This document shows, piece after piece, positions 25,027 to 35,470 of a stretch of 51,633 nt of DNA. The notes beneath the pieces were generated by a model. That model made no database searches and was not told the origin of the DNA. It saw only the letters and a program-made list of their open reading frames with translations. Location: contig NZ_WJBG01000250.1 of the NCBI RefSeq assembly GCF_009709555.1, positions 1 to 51,633 of the forward strand, in the 5' to 3' direction. Each line of letters opens with the position of its first letter. The stretch's first letter is position 1. Source of the DNA: Streptomyces blattellae (lineage in GTDB: Bacteria > Actinomycetota > Actinomycetes > Streptomycetales > Streptomycetaceae). The position numbers and the translations under genes were made by a program.

Positions 25027-25836
25027 TCAGTGCCGCGGCTCCCACCGAAACCACCGCCGTACAGCAAACACCGCGGCCAGAGTCCAAGCCAGCGCGAGCG
25101 TCATGGAGCCGAGCGCCTCGCTCGCCGAAAGGTCCCCGCTCCAGCCGCCCTGCACCAGCTTCATCACCGGAGACAGCGGCAGCAGTGCCAGGACGGAGGC
25201 CAGCCGGTCGGGCAGCACTTCCATCGGGACGGCGATGCCGGAGCCGAACATCGACACGAACAGCAGCGGCAGCGTGGTGACCTGCGCGCTCTCCACGGTC
25301 CGCGAGTAGCTCGCGGTGAAGGCCGCGAGAACCACGCACATCACCAGTCCCAACAGCACCCCCAGGACGGCGAGATGCACGGCCTCGGGCGCCGGTACGT
25401 CGACCAGGACCGTCAGTCCGACCGCGAGCAGCAGAGACTGCAGCAGCCCCGTCACCACGGCCGGTATCGCGGCCCCCGCCAGGATCTCGGTATCCCGCAG
25501 CTCGCCGGTGCGCAGCCGCTTGAGGACGAGTTCTTCACGCCGGGCGGTGAAGATCGCGGTGAGTGACATATACACGGCGAACAGGAGCGAGAACCCGATC
25601 GCCGCGTTGAGCATCACCAGCCCGACGGTGAGCCCGGCCTCATCGAGATCCGACTCCGGAAACGCCGACCGCGTACTGATCGGCACCACCAGCGGCACGA
25701 ACAGCGCCGAGAAGAGCGTCGCCTTGCTGCGCCCGAACAGCGTCAGCTCGGCGCGGGCGAGGGCGCCCATACGCCCCGCGGGAGTGGTCACCGTACTCAC
25801 ACGTGCTCCGGTACTCACACGCGCTCCGGTACTCAT
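25027..25836 (-). CDS. ABC-2 type transporter permease
   Basis: The 269-residue integral membrane protein has six predicted membrane segments (for example LTVGLVMLNAAIGFSLLFAVY, AAIPAVVTGLLQSLLLAVGL, VLGVLLGLVMCVVLAAF, LPLLFVSMFGSGIAV) in the ABC-2 permease layout. Its ATG overlaps the ATPase stop (ATGA at 25833-25836). The first 18 residues consist of STGARV repeats, each beginning with a potential start codon (ATG 25836, GTG 25818, GTG 25800), so the true start may be any of the three. With the ATPase it forms an exporter, possibly for a drug or peptide. Confidence 0.88.
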   Translation of the reverse strand: MSTGARVSTGARVSTVTTPAGRMGALARAELTLFGRSKATLFSALFVPLVVPISTRSAFPESDLDEAGLTVGLVMLNAAIGFSLLFAVYMSLTAIFTARREELVLKRLRTGELRDTEILAGAAIPAVVTGLLQSLLLAVGLTVLVDVPAPEAVHLAVLGVLLGLVMCVVLAAFTASYSRTVESAQVTTLPLLFVSMFGSGIAVPMEVLPDRLASVLALLPLSPVMKLVQGGWSGDLSASEALGSMTLALAWTLAAVFAVRRWFRWEPRH

Positions 25837-25838
25837 AC
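25784..25838 (-). repeat. 18-bp repeats multiplying the permease start codon
   Basis: On the minus strand ATGAGTACCGGAGCGCGT is followed by GTGAGTACCGGAGCACGT and GTGAGTACG. Each unit carries its own in-frame start codon followed by AGT. Only the first overlaps the upstream stop codon. Confidence 0.7.
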
Positions 25839-26792
25839 GCGCTCCCTCTCGGTGGCGGGAGCTCCGGACGCCTCCCGGGCGATCCGCAAGAACGCCTCCT
25901 CCAGCGAGGCCGCGCGCACATCGAGGCGGTGCAGCTCGACCCCGGCCCGCGCGGCCCACATCAGCACACCGGTGGCCGTCCGCTGCAGCTCCCGGGTCCG
26001 CAGCCGTACGACGCGTCCGTCCACCTCGTGCCCGCTCACCCCCAGCTCGGCGAGCGGCGGCAGGTCTCCGACGAAGTACCCCGGGGGCAGCTCGAAGGAG
26101 ATCCGGGACGGCTGGGACGCCGTCACCTCGGCGGGCGTACCGGCCGCCGCGATCCGCCCGTCATGCATGATCGCCAGCCGGTCGGCGAGCTGCTCGGCCT
26201 CCTCCAGATAGTGCGTCGTCAGCAGGACGGTCGTACCGCCCTCGCGCAGCGACCGCACCAACTCCCAGGTGTCCCGGCGTCCTTCGGCGTCCATCCCGGT
26301 CGAGGGCTCGTCCAGGAACAGCACCTCGGGGTTGCCGAGCAGCGCGAGCGCGAGATCCAGGCGCCGCCGCTCACCCCCGGACAACTGCTTCACCCGTACG
26401 CCGGCCCGCCGCACCAGCCCGACCAGCCCCAGCGCCTCTTCCGTGGGCCGCGCCCCGCTCGTGCAGGCCGCCCACATCCGCGCCGTCTCGGCGACGGTCA
26501 GCTCGGACGGAAACCCGCCCTCCTGCAACATCACCCCGGTCCGCGGCCGTACGGCGGCCCGGTCGACGTACGGATCATGGCCCAGCACCCGCACCCGGCC
26601 CCCGGCGGGCGTGGCGAGCCCCTCCAGCAGTTCGACGGTCGACGTCTTGCCGGCCCCGTTGGTGCCGAGCAGTGCGAAGAGCTCGCCGCGGGCCACGGAG
26701 AAGCTGACCCCGCGCACCGCCTCGAACCCGCCCCCGTACACACGCCTCAGGTCGGTGACCTCGATCACGTGCTCGTGTTCGTTTGAGTCCAT
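25833..26792 (-). CDS. ABC transporter ATP-binding protein (ABC-2/drug exporter type)
   Basis: The 319-residue ATPase has Walker A GTNGAGKTST near residue 43, Q loop MLQEGGF, signature LSGGERRRLDLALALL, Walker B VLFLDEPSTGMD and H-loop TTHYLEEAEQ. The C-terminal extension beyond residue 220 is typical of DrrA/CcmA-like exporters. It is the first gene of the operon ATPase-permease-kinase-regulator, all coupled by short overlaps or small gaps. A TGACAAATGTCA palindrome lies 59 bp upstream. Confidence 0.93.
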   Translation of the reverse strand: MDSNEHEHVIEVTDLRRVYGGGFEAVRGVSFSVARGELFALLGTNGAGKTSTVELLEGLATPAGGRVRVLGHDPYVDRAAVRPRTGVMLQEGGFPSELTVAETARMWAACTSGARPTEEALGLVGLVRRAGVRVKQLSGGERRRLDLALALLGNPEVLFLDEPSTGMDAEGRRDTWELVRSLREGGTTVLLTTHYLEEAEQLADRLAIMHDGRIAAAGTPAEVTASQPSRISFELPPGYFVGDLPPLAELGVSGHEVDGRVVRLRTRELQRTATGVLMWAARAGVELHRLDVRAASLEEAFLRIAREASGAPATERERV

Positions 26793-26850
26793 GACCTCAG
26801 CGTGCCGTCGGACCGGGCCCGGCAGCAGTGCACGCTGTCACCACTCGACA

Positions 26851-26862
26851 TGACAAATGTCA
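26851..26862 (-). promoter_or_regulatory. TGACAAATGTCA palindrome, candidate response-regulator site
   Basis: A perfect inverted repeat (TGACA-AA-TGTCA) in AT-richer DNA 59 bp before the ABC operon. NarL-family regulators bind such spaced inverted repeats, so the operon's own regulator is the obvious candidate. No experiment supports it here. Confidence 0.4.
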
Positions 26863-26873
26863 GACGGCCGGAA

Positions 26874-26949
26874 GGACTGAACGGCCGGAGGGACGGTCGG
26901 AGGGACTGAACGGCCGGAGGGACGGTCGGAGGGACTGAACGGCCGGTAG
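26874..26949. repeat. 29-bp tandem repeat, 2.6 copies
   Basis: Two identical 29-bp units start at 26874 and 26903 (GGACTGAACGGCCGG then AGGGACGGTCGGAG) and a partial third at 26932. They lie between the operon's promoter region and the tRNA-Gly terminator. No coding role is seen. Confidence 0.85.
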
Positions 26950-26968
26950 GGCAGACGCGGCACGAAAA

Positions 26969-26991
26969 ACCCCGGTCGGATCGACCGGGGT
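26969..26991 (-). terminator. tRNA-Gly(GCC) copy 2 terminator
   Basis: ACCCCGGTCG at 26969-26978 pairs perfectly with 26982-26991 around GAT. On the minus strand it follows the tRNA by about 12 bp, and preceding As (Ts on the transcript) complete a canonical intrinsic terminator. Confidence 0.8.
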
Positions 26992-27002
26992 CTTCGAAAG
27001 AG

Positions 27003-27075
27003 AGCGGACGACGAGGTTCGAACTCGCGACCTCAACCTTGGCAAGGTTGCGCTCTACCAACTGAGCTACGTCCGC
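27003..27075 (-). tRNA. tRNA-Gly(GCC), copy 2
   Basis: Identical in all 73 bases to the copy at 23028-23100, with anticodon GCC. The ABC/two-component operon lies between the two copies. Confidence 0.95.
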
Positions 27076-27155
27076 ACTGCCTCCGACCGGCTCTCACCGA
27101 TCGGCGCGAGCACCAGCCTACCTGATCCACGACAGTGGTCCGGACGGCAGTGCAG

Positions 27156-27227
27156 AGCGGGTGACAGGAATTGCACACTGCGCCTTCCCCCTGGAAGGGG
27201 GATGTTCTACTACTGAACTACACCCGC
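27156..27227 (-). tRNA. tRNA-Gly(TCC)
   Basis: The 72-nt minus-strand sequence begins GCGGGTGTAGTTCAGTAG, has anticodon loop CTTCCAG (TCC), T loop TTGCAATTCC-type region and ends CACCCGC plus T. It lies 80 bp upstream of tRNA-Gly(GCC) on the same strand, so the two are probably co-transcribed. Confidence 0.93.
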
Positions 27228-27364
27228 ATGTACTCCGTGAGCTGGACCTTTTCGGCCCTGCCCGGCGGCGTGCTCCAGACTCTAGCTGATCGGCGGGGGT
27301 GCAGCGCAAGTCGGTTGTCCCCAGGGCCCGCTGACGCGTCCTGAGGACAACGGCGGTCGGCACT

Positions 27365-27682
27365 TCACTGGGCGGCGGCGAACGCCTCGTAGATCCTCTT
27401 GGGGATCCGGCCGCGTGCCGGTACGTCCATCTTGTTGGCCTGGGCCCAGGCCCGGACGGCCGCCGGGTCGGGGGCGACCTCGGTCTGCCGGTAGGCCTTG
27501 CCGGACCGCGACCGCTTGCGGCCGGCCTCCACGTACGGCGCGAGCGCCTTACGCAGTTTCTTGGCATTGGTTTGATTCAGGTCGATCTCGTACGACTTGC
27601 CGTCGAGTCCGAAGGCGATCGTCTCCGCCGCTTCGGAACCGTCGATGTCGTCAAAGAGGGTGACCACGACCTTCTGCGCCAC
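27365..27682 (-). CDS. Lsr2-family nucleoid-associated protein
   Basis: The 105-residue protein has the Lsr2 N-terminal dimerisation domain (AQKVVVTLFDDIDGSEAAETIAF, DGKSYEIDL), a basic linker (AGRKRSRSGKAYR) and the C-terminal DNA-binding domain with the AT-hook-like RGRIP motif (VRAWAQANKMDVPARGRIP). Lsr2 binds the minor groove of AT-rich, often foreign, DNA and silences it. Streptomyces usually have a main Lsr2 and a paralogue; position beside purSQL suggests the paralogue. I choose the GTG at 27682 by alignment to the conserved AQK start; an ATG at 27700 is also in frame. Confidence 0.9.
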   Translation of the reverse strand: MAQKVVVTLFDDIDGSEAAETIAFGLDGKSYEIDLNQTNAKKLRKALAPYVEAGRKRSRSGKAYRQTEVAPDPAAVRAWAQANKMDVPARGRIPKRIYEAFAAAQ

Positions 27683-28015
27683 GAATATCGGTCCCTTCAT
27701 GCGGCACTTTGCCAATTCATTTGTACAGTGCCCGGCAATGCAATGTGAAGTCCGACTAAATCCCTCCGCGTGTCCAAAATCAAGAGGGAGCCCGAGCGAC
27801 TTCGATTGAGGGTGGTGGTGGGAGACCGGTGGGCGCAATAGCTATCGGGTGTCGATCGGGGATCTTTCCCGGAAATTTTCGTGCGCTCGGCTCCCGATGC
27901 CGGATCGTGACGGCAATCACGTAGGAACCTACAAGTCGACGCGCGTAGAAATTTTGTGCGGGTAGTCTGAAGGCACTGCAGGAACCTGCTCAGCACCACA
28001 ACACCGGGAGTGCCA
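27683..28015. other. Divergent lsr2-like/purS intergenic region, relatively AT-rich
   Basis: The 333 bp between the Lsr2-like gene and purS are visibly richer in A+T than neighbours (for example GCCAATTCATTTGTACAG and GTAGAAATTTTGTGCGG). GTGACGGCAATCAC near 27906 is a short inverted repeat. It must hold promoters for both genes. No purine riboswitch-like structure or PUR box pair is recognisable by eye. Confidence 0.5.
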
Positions 28016-28279
28016 GTGGCACGCGTCGTAGTCGACGTCATGCTCAAGCCGGAGATCCTCGACCCCCAGGGCCAGGCGGTGCAGCGCGCACTGCCGCGGC
28101 TGGGTTTCGAAGGCATCTCGGACGTACGTCAGGGAAAGCGATTCGAACTGGAAGTTGACGGCCCGGTCGACGAGGCCACGCTCGCCCGCATCCATGATCT
28201 TGCGGAATCCTTCCTCGCCAACACCGTGATCGAGGACTTCACGGTCAGGGTGGAAGAAGTGGCGGAGGCGGCCAAGTGA
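28016..28279 (+). CDS. purS: FGAM synthase subunit PurS
   Basis: This 87-residue protein is the small structural subunit of the three-part phosphoribosylformylglycinamidine synthase. ARVVVDVMLKPEILDPQG at the start and GFEGISDVRQGKRFEL are family hallmarks. The second of two GTG codons (28016) is chosen because relatives start at MARVVVDV and GGGAG is well spaced. It overlaps purQ by four bases (GTGA). Confidence 0.95.
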   Translation: MARVVVDVMLKPEILDPQGQAVQRALPRLGFEGISDVRQGKRFELEVDGPVDEATLARIHDLAESFLANTVIEDFTVRVEEVAEAAK

Positions 28280-28952
28280 CCGCTCGTATTGGCGTCGTCA
28301 CTTTTCCGGGCAGTCTCGACGACCGGGACACTCGGCGTGCGATCCGACTCGCGGGTGCCGAACCCGTCGCTCTCTGGCACAAGGACAAGGACCTCCACCA
28401 GGTCGACGCGGTCGTCCTCCCCGGCGGTTTCTCCTACGGCGACTATCTGCGGGCCGGCGCCATCTCCCGCTTCTCGCCGGTGATGGAGACGGTCATCGAA
28501 CAGGCGAAGGCCGGCCTCCCCGTCCTCGGTATCTGCAACGGCTTCCAGATCCTCACCGAGGCCCACCTCCTCCCGGGCGGGATGCTCGGCAACGACCACC
28601 TCCACTTCATCTGCCGCGACCAGAAGCTGCGGGTGGAGAACGCGGACACCGCCTGGACCAGCGACTACACGGCCGGCCAGGAGATCCACATCCCGCTGAA
28701 GAACATGGACGGCCGGTACGTCGCCGACCGGTACACGCTGGACAAGCTGGAGGCCGAGGGCCGGGTCGTCTTCCGCTACCTCGACTTCAACCCGAACGGC
28801 TCGCTCAGCGACATCGCCGGCATCACCAACGAGGCCGGCAACGTCGTAGGCCTGATGCCGCACCCGGAGCACGCAGTCGAGCCGCTCATCGGCTCCGGCC
28901 GCACCGACGGCCTCCCCTTCTTCACCTCGATCCTCAAGAAGCTGGTCAACGT

Positions 28953-28956
<4 letters not shown>
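28276..28956 (+). CDS. purQ: FGAM synthase glutaminase subunit PurQ
   Basis: This 226-residue class I glutamine amidotransferase supplies ammonia to PurL. VVLPGGFSYGDYLRAG, nucleophile Cys in LGICNGFQIL (near residue 86) and the His/Glu pair in MPHPEHAVE complete the catalytic triad. It overlaps purS and purL by four bases each, giving tight stoichiometric coupling of the complex. Confidence 0.96.
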
Positions 28957-31235
<2,279 letters not shown>

Positions 31236-31255
31236 CGCCCGCGCTCCTTCTTGTC

Positions 31256-31281
31256 GAAGCCTCCGCTCCGGCGGGGGCTTC
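31256..31281 (+). terminator. purSQL terminator
   Basis: GAAGCCTCCGC at 31256-31266 pairs with GCGGGGGCTTC at 31271-31281 (one mismatch) around TCCG. It closes the purSQL operon. Confidence 0.75.
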
Positions 31282-31299
31282 GTCACTTCCAGAGGGTGT

Positions 31300-31455
31300 C
31301 CGGGCGACCGTGCACACGCCCGGCAGTTCAGCGAAAGAGGCCTGCTTGTCGTATGTGACCTCGACCCTCGCGGTCGCCCGCAGCCGCTGCGATGATCAGG
31401 TCGTGCGCGCCGCGAGGTCTGCCCACGCGGCGCACGTGGGCGAGTAGCCGCGCAT
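31300..31455 (-). pseudogene. PIN-domain toxin remnant (3' end only)
   Basis: The minus strand reads VRRVGRPRGAHDLIIAAAA, the metal-binding Asp helix of PIN domains. After a frame change it continues TYDKQASFAELPGV, the usual C-terminal end of VapC-like toxins. The first half is not recognisable and no antitoxin is found, so this is a decayed toxin gene. Confidence 0.55.
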
Positions 31456-32087
31456 GGTGCCGTGCGATGACGAGGGTGGGCGCAGATGCGGGTCCGGTGC
31501 AGGCACTTCCGACACATGCGCCCGTACGCTTCACCGTGCCGTACCGCGGGAACGGCGTCCGCCCGACCCCGCAGATGTCGCACAGGGCGTCGTCCTCACT
31601 CGCCTTGGCGTGGTTGATGCCGATCTCGCTCCTGTGAGGGACGTACAGCCAGGACACTCCCCACTCCAGCAGCGTGTGCCGCTCTCGCGGGTTGTGCGCC
31701 GGGTACGGCGATGGGGGCACCGAGAGTGCCGTGGCCGGCTCTGTCGTGCGTCGGCGCCGGAAGAGGCGGCGGCGGAGCAGTGCCCTCATGACTCCCGCCC
31801 ACGGGCGACGAGTTCGGTCTCGCTGACGAGTCACTGCCGCTCGGTGTGGTCGGCCAGCCGGGTCCACAGGAACGCGTGCTCGGCGTCCATCCCGGCGTAA
31901 CCGGAGCCGACCGGGACGACGCCTCGCCCGCTGCCGGCAACGGCACCTCCACCTCCAGTTGATGGACGGCCCCGACCCGGACACCGCCCACGGCCTCCCC
32001 TTCACCTGGCGCGGGATCGGCGTTCCCCGTAACGGTGAGACGTTCGAGGCGCCGGTGACGGAATCGCGGGCCGCATAGGCTTCCCCC
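31456..32087. other. Degenerate region without an intact gene
   Basis: About 630 bp between the PIN remnant and the next gene hold only broken coding-like pieces. One minus-strand piece has a Cys-rich CDICGVG...CVGSAC run and one ends LLEWGVSWLYVPHRSEIGIN. On the plus strand LPFTWRGIGVPRNGETFEAP runs into a stop at about 32079. None reaches a recognisable domain. I interpret it as decayed accessory DNA inserted between purL and the following conserved gene. Confidence 0.4.
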
Positions 32088-32885
32088 ATGCCCCCGGCCA
32101 GGAAACGCCCCCGCACCTACGACCCCGCCAAGATCCGCGCCGCCGTGCTCACCCAGTTCGGGCACGTACAAGACGCCGTACGCACCCTGACATCCGACCA
32201 GCTCGCGTTGCCGACGCGGCTGGGGCAGTGGAGCGTACGGGAGCTGGTGGCGCACACGGGGATGGCGCCGGCGGCCGTGGTGCGGCTGCTCGACGAAGCG
32301 GAGCCGGCGCGGCAGGACGCGGTGCTGTCCGATTGGCTGCCCGCGATCGCCGACGCCGCCGACGACATCGCCGGCACCGCCCGGCTGCGGGCCGAGCAGT
32401 ATCCGGACCTGGGCAGCCACCTCACCGACATCGAGCGGGAGTTCACGGCCCGCATCGCCGCAGAGCCCGACAGCCGGCTGCTCCCCACCAGCGCGGGCGC
32501 CCTGACGCTCGCCGACTACCTGGTCACCCGCACCGTCGAACTCGTCGTCCACACCGACGACCTCAACGCCGCCGTCCCCGGCCTGGACATCCCGTACGAC
32601 CGCCAGGCCCTCGCCGCCTGCACCCGGCTGCTCGCCGACGCCCTCGCCGCCAAGGCGCCCGGCGGCTCGACCGAGGTGCGGATCCCGCCGTACGCCGTGG
32701 TGCAGTGCGTGCAGGGCCCGAGGCACACCCGCGGCACCCCGCCCAGCGTCGTCGAGACCGACCCGCTCACCTGGATCCGGCTCGCGACGGGGCGGGTGGA
32801 GTGGAAGGATGCCGTCCATGACGCCAAGGTCAGCGCCAGTGGGGAGCGGGCGGATCTCGGGCCGTTCCTGCCGCTGCTTCGCTGA
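32088..32885 (+). CDS. Maleylpyruvate isomerase / sterol-carrier family protein
   Basis: The 265-residue protein has a DinB-like four-helix N-terminal domain. WSVRELVAHTGM near residue 50 and TVELVVHTDDLNAAV near 160 supply the His/Glu/His metal site of mycothiol-dependent maleylpyruvate isomerase-like enzymes. The C-terminal 80 residues (YAVVQCVQGPRHTRGTPPSVVETDPLTW) form the small sterol-carrier-like domain. Such proteins use mycothiol, the actinobacterial thiol, for isomerisation or transfer reactions. The true substrate is unknown. The ATG is preceded by CCC-rich sequence without a strong ribosome site. Confidence 0.8.
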   Translation: MPPARKRPRTYDPAKIRAAVLTQFGHVQDAVRTLTSDQLALPTRLGQWSVRELVAHTGMAPAAVVRLLDEAEPARQDAVLSDWLPAIADAADDIAGTARLRAEQYPDLGSHLTDIEREFTARIAAEPDSRLLPTSAGALTLADYLVTRTVELVVHTDDLNAAVPGLDIPYDRQALAACTRLLADALAAKAPGGSTEVRIPPYAVVQCVQGPRHTRGTPPSVVETDPLTWIRLATGRVEWKDAVHDAKVSASGERADLGPFLPLLR

Positions 32886-32940
32886 CGTCGGGCATATGAC
32901 AGTCGGGCACATGACAACAGAGTCATGACGGACCGAACCC

Positions 32941-33852
32941 ATGGCCCGCCCCGCGCGTCAAAGAGCCATGAAGCGGACAGCGAAGAACATGACGTACTCC
33001 GCCGCCGCGGCCCTGGCCGGTACCGCCGTCCTGGCCGCCTGCGGCACGGAGTCCGGCAGCAGCACGGCCGGCGAGGGCGAGACCAAGGACGTCTCCACCA
33101 TCGCTGACACCCGCTGGGTGCCCCAGAGCGTGACCGTCGACGGCAAGGACTACACCCTGCCCGGGGCGGACTCCTTCGACCTTGAGGACGCCCGCATCAC
33201 CTTCAAGCCGGGCGCGGCCGACCCGGGCGTCCCCGGCGGCGAATCCGGAGGCACGGTCGGCTGCAACCACTTCGGCGCCGACATCGAGATCGAGGGCGAC
33301 ACGGTGAAGGTCTCCGACCTCGTGACGACGAACATGGGCTGCCCCGGGCCCGTAGGCGAGTTCGAGGCGAAGTTCCTCCACGTCTTCCGCGGGAGCCTCA
33401 AGGCCGCCACAGGAGAGCACGACGGCACCAAGACTCTCACCCTGACCAGCGGAAACGGCGACCGCATCAGCCTCCGTGAGGGCACCTCCGGGACCGCCCC
33501 GCCTCTCCAGGGCACCCGGTGGACGATCAACACCCTGCTGTCGCGCGAGAGCGGCGATCCGGTCGCCGAGTCCCTGCCGGCCGGGGCGAAGGCCCATCTC
33601 ACCCTCACCAAGAACAACACCGTCACCGGCAGCCTCGGCTGCAACACCTTCAACGCCAAGGCCACCGTCAAGGACGGCACCATCGAGATCGGCCCTCTGG
33701 CGACCACGCGCATGGTGTGCTCGGAGCCGGTCATGAAGACCGAGCGGGAACTCACTGAGATCCTCTCCGGCAAGGTCTCCTACCAGCAGAAACACAAGTC
33801 CCTGACCATCACCCGGTCCTTCGGCGAGGGCCTTCTGGCGCGCGCGAAGTAA
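32941..33852 (+). CDS. META-domain lipoprotein
   Basis: The 303-residue protein has a lipoprotein signal with lipobox LAAC (Cys near residue 34), so it is probably anchored outside the membrane. Two META/HslJ-like domains follow: the first with DTRWVPQSVTVDGKDY and GGTVGCNHFGADI, the second with QGTRWTINTLL and GSLGCNTFNAK, each with the typical G-C-N-x-F/H motif and a late MGC or MVC cysteine. HslJ-type proteins are linked to heat or novobiocin resistance in other bacteria; here the role is unknown. A second in-frame ATG at 32968 (MKRTAKNM) may be the real start. It lies just upstream of purF but is separated by 57 bp. Confidence 0.82.
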   Translation: MARPARQRAMKRTAKNMTYSAAAALAGTAVLAACGTESGSSTAGEGETKDVSTIADTRWVPQSVTVDGKDYTLPGADSFDLEDARITFKPGAADPGVPGGESGGTVGCNHFGADIEIEGDTVKVSDLVTTNMGCPGPVGEFEAKFLHVFRGSLKAATGEHDGTKTLTLTSGNGDRISLREGTSGTAPPLQGTRWTINTLLSRESGDPVAESLPAGAKAHLTLTKNNTVTGSLGCNTFNAKATVKDGTIEIGPLATTRMVCSEPVMKTERELTEILSGKVSYQQKHKSLTITRSFGEGLLARAK

Positions 33853-33909
33853 GCAAGCCCACTCCTCACGCATTCGGACCAGTGGTCGATCTCGCCTACA
33901 CTCGGAGCC

Positions 33910-35436
33910 GTGCCACGTGGTGACGGTCGACTCAATCACGATCTGCTCCCCGGCGAGAAAGGCCCCCAGGACGCGTGTGGCGTCTTCGGTGTCTGGGCTC
34001 CGGGCGAAGAGGTCGCAAAGCTCACGTACTTCGGGCTCTACGCCCTCCAGCATCGGGGCCAGGAATCCGCGGGAATCGCGGTCAGCAACGGCTCCCAGAT
34101 CCTCGTCTTCAAGGACATGGGCCTCGTCTCCCAGGTCTTCGACGAGACCTCGCTCGGTTCGCTCCAGGGGCATATCGCGGTCGGTCACGCCCGCTACTCG
34201 ACCACCGGTGCCTCCGTGTGGGAGAACGCCCAGCCGACGTTCCGCGCCACCGCGCACGGCTCCATCGCGCTCGGCCACAACGGCAACCTGGTCAACACCG
34301 CCCAGCTCGCCGAGATGGTCGCCGACCTGCCCAAGCAGGAGGGCCGCACCCCGCGCGTCGCGGCCACCAACGACACCGACCTGCTCACGGCGCTGCTCGC
34401 CGCCCAGGTCGACGAGGGCGGCAAGCCGCTGACCATCGAGGAGGCCGCCCACTCGGTCCTCCCGCAGGTGCTCGGCGCCTTCTCCCTCGTCTTCATGGAC
34501 GAGCACACCCTCTACGCCGCCCGCGACCCGCAGGGCATCCGCCCGCTGGTCCTCGGCCGCCTGGAGCGCGGCTGGGTCGTCGCGTCGGAGTCCGCCGCCC
34601 TCGACATCTGCGGCGCCAGCTACGTCCGCGAGATCGAGCCGGGCGAGTTCGTCGCCATCGACGAGAACGGCCTGCGAACGTCCCGATTCGCGGAAGCGAA
34701 GCCCAAGGGCTGTGTCTTCGAGTACGTCTACCTGGCCCGCCCGGACACCGACATCGCCGGCCGGAACGTATACCTCTCCCGCGTGGAGATGGGCCGCCGC
34801 CTGGCGAAGGAAGCGCCCGTCGAGGCTGACCTCGTCATAGCGACCCCGGAGTCCGGCACCCCGGCCGCCATCGGCTACGCGGAGGCCTCCGGCATCCCCT
34901 TCGGTGCGGGTCTGGTGAAGAACGCATACGTCGGCCGTACGTTCATCCAGCCCTCCCAGACGATCCGCCAGCTCGGTATCCGGCTGAAGCTGAATCCGCT
35001 GAAGGAAGTCATCAAGGGCAAGCGCCTGATCGTCGTCGACGACTCCATCGTGCGCGGCAACACCCAGCGGGCCCTGGTCCGCATGCTCCGCGAGGCGGGC
35101 GCGGCGGAGGTCCACATCCGGATCTCCTCGCCGCCCGTGAAGTGGCCCTGCTTCTTCGGCATCGACTTCGCCACCCGCGCCGAGCTCATCGCCAACGGCA
35201 TGACGATCGACGAGATCGGCACCTCCCTGGGCGCCGACTCCCTGGCGTACATCTCCATCGACGGCATGATCGAGGCGACCACCATCGCCAAGCCGAACCT
35301 CTGCCGCGCCTGCTTCGACGGCGAATACCCGATGGAACTCCCGGACCCGGAGCTGCTGGGCAAGCAGCTCCTGGAGACCGAGCTGGCCGCGGGGCCCGCC
35401 GCCACGGCCGCGGCCGACGCGATCCGTCGCCCGTAA
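33910..35436 (+). CDS. purF: Amidophosphoribosyltransferase
   Basis: The 508-residue enzyme makes 5-phosphoribosylamine from PRPP and glutamine, the first committed purine step. A 22-residue propeptide precedes the N-terminal nucleophile Cys23 (DACGVFGVW). The glutaminase part shows YGLYALQHRGQES-type (here FGLYALQHRGQES), RYSTTG and GHNGNL. The PRPP loop is VVDDSIVRGNT. Four cysteines (KGCVFEY, WPCFFGID, LCRACF) match the 4Fe-4S ligands of the Bacillus-type enzyme, so it is likely an iron-sulphur, oxygen-sensitive form with feedback control by AMP/GMP. purM follows 34 bp downstream. Confidence 0.97.
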   Translation: MPRGDGRLNHDLLPGEKGPQDACGVFGVWAPGEEVAKLTYFGLYALQHRGQESAGIAVSNGSQILVFKDMGLVSQVFDETSLGSLQGHIAVGHARYSTTGASVWENAQPTFRATAHGSIALGHNGNLVNTAQLAEMVADLPKQEGRTPRVAATNDTDLLTALLAAQVDEGGKPLTIEEAAHSVLPQVLGAFSLVFMDEHTLYAARDPQGIRPLVLGRLERGWVVASESAALDICGASYVREIEPGEFVAIDENGLRTSRFAEAKPKGCVFEYVYLARPDTDIAGRNVYLSRVEMGRRLAKEAPVEADLVIATPESGTPAAIGYAEASGIPFGAGLVKNAYVGRTFIQPSQTIRQLGIRLKLNPLKEVIKGKRLIVVDDSIVRGNTQRALVRMLREAGAAEVHIRISSPPVKWPCFFGIDFATRAELIANGMTIDEIGTSLGADSLAYISIDGMIEATTIAKPNLCRACFDGEYPMELPDPELLGKQLLETELAAGPAATAAADAIRRP

Positions 35437-35470
35437 GCCACGCAGAAACCAACCCGAAAGATCCCAGGCA

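Noticed and set aside
27683..28015. Purine riboswitch or PUR box before purS
   Set aside because: No matching stem pattern or conserved box was found by eye.
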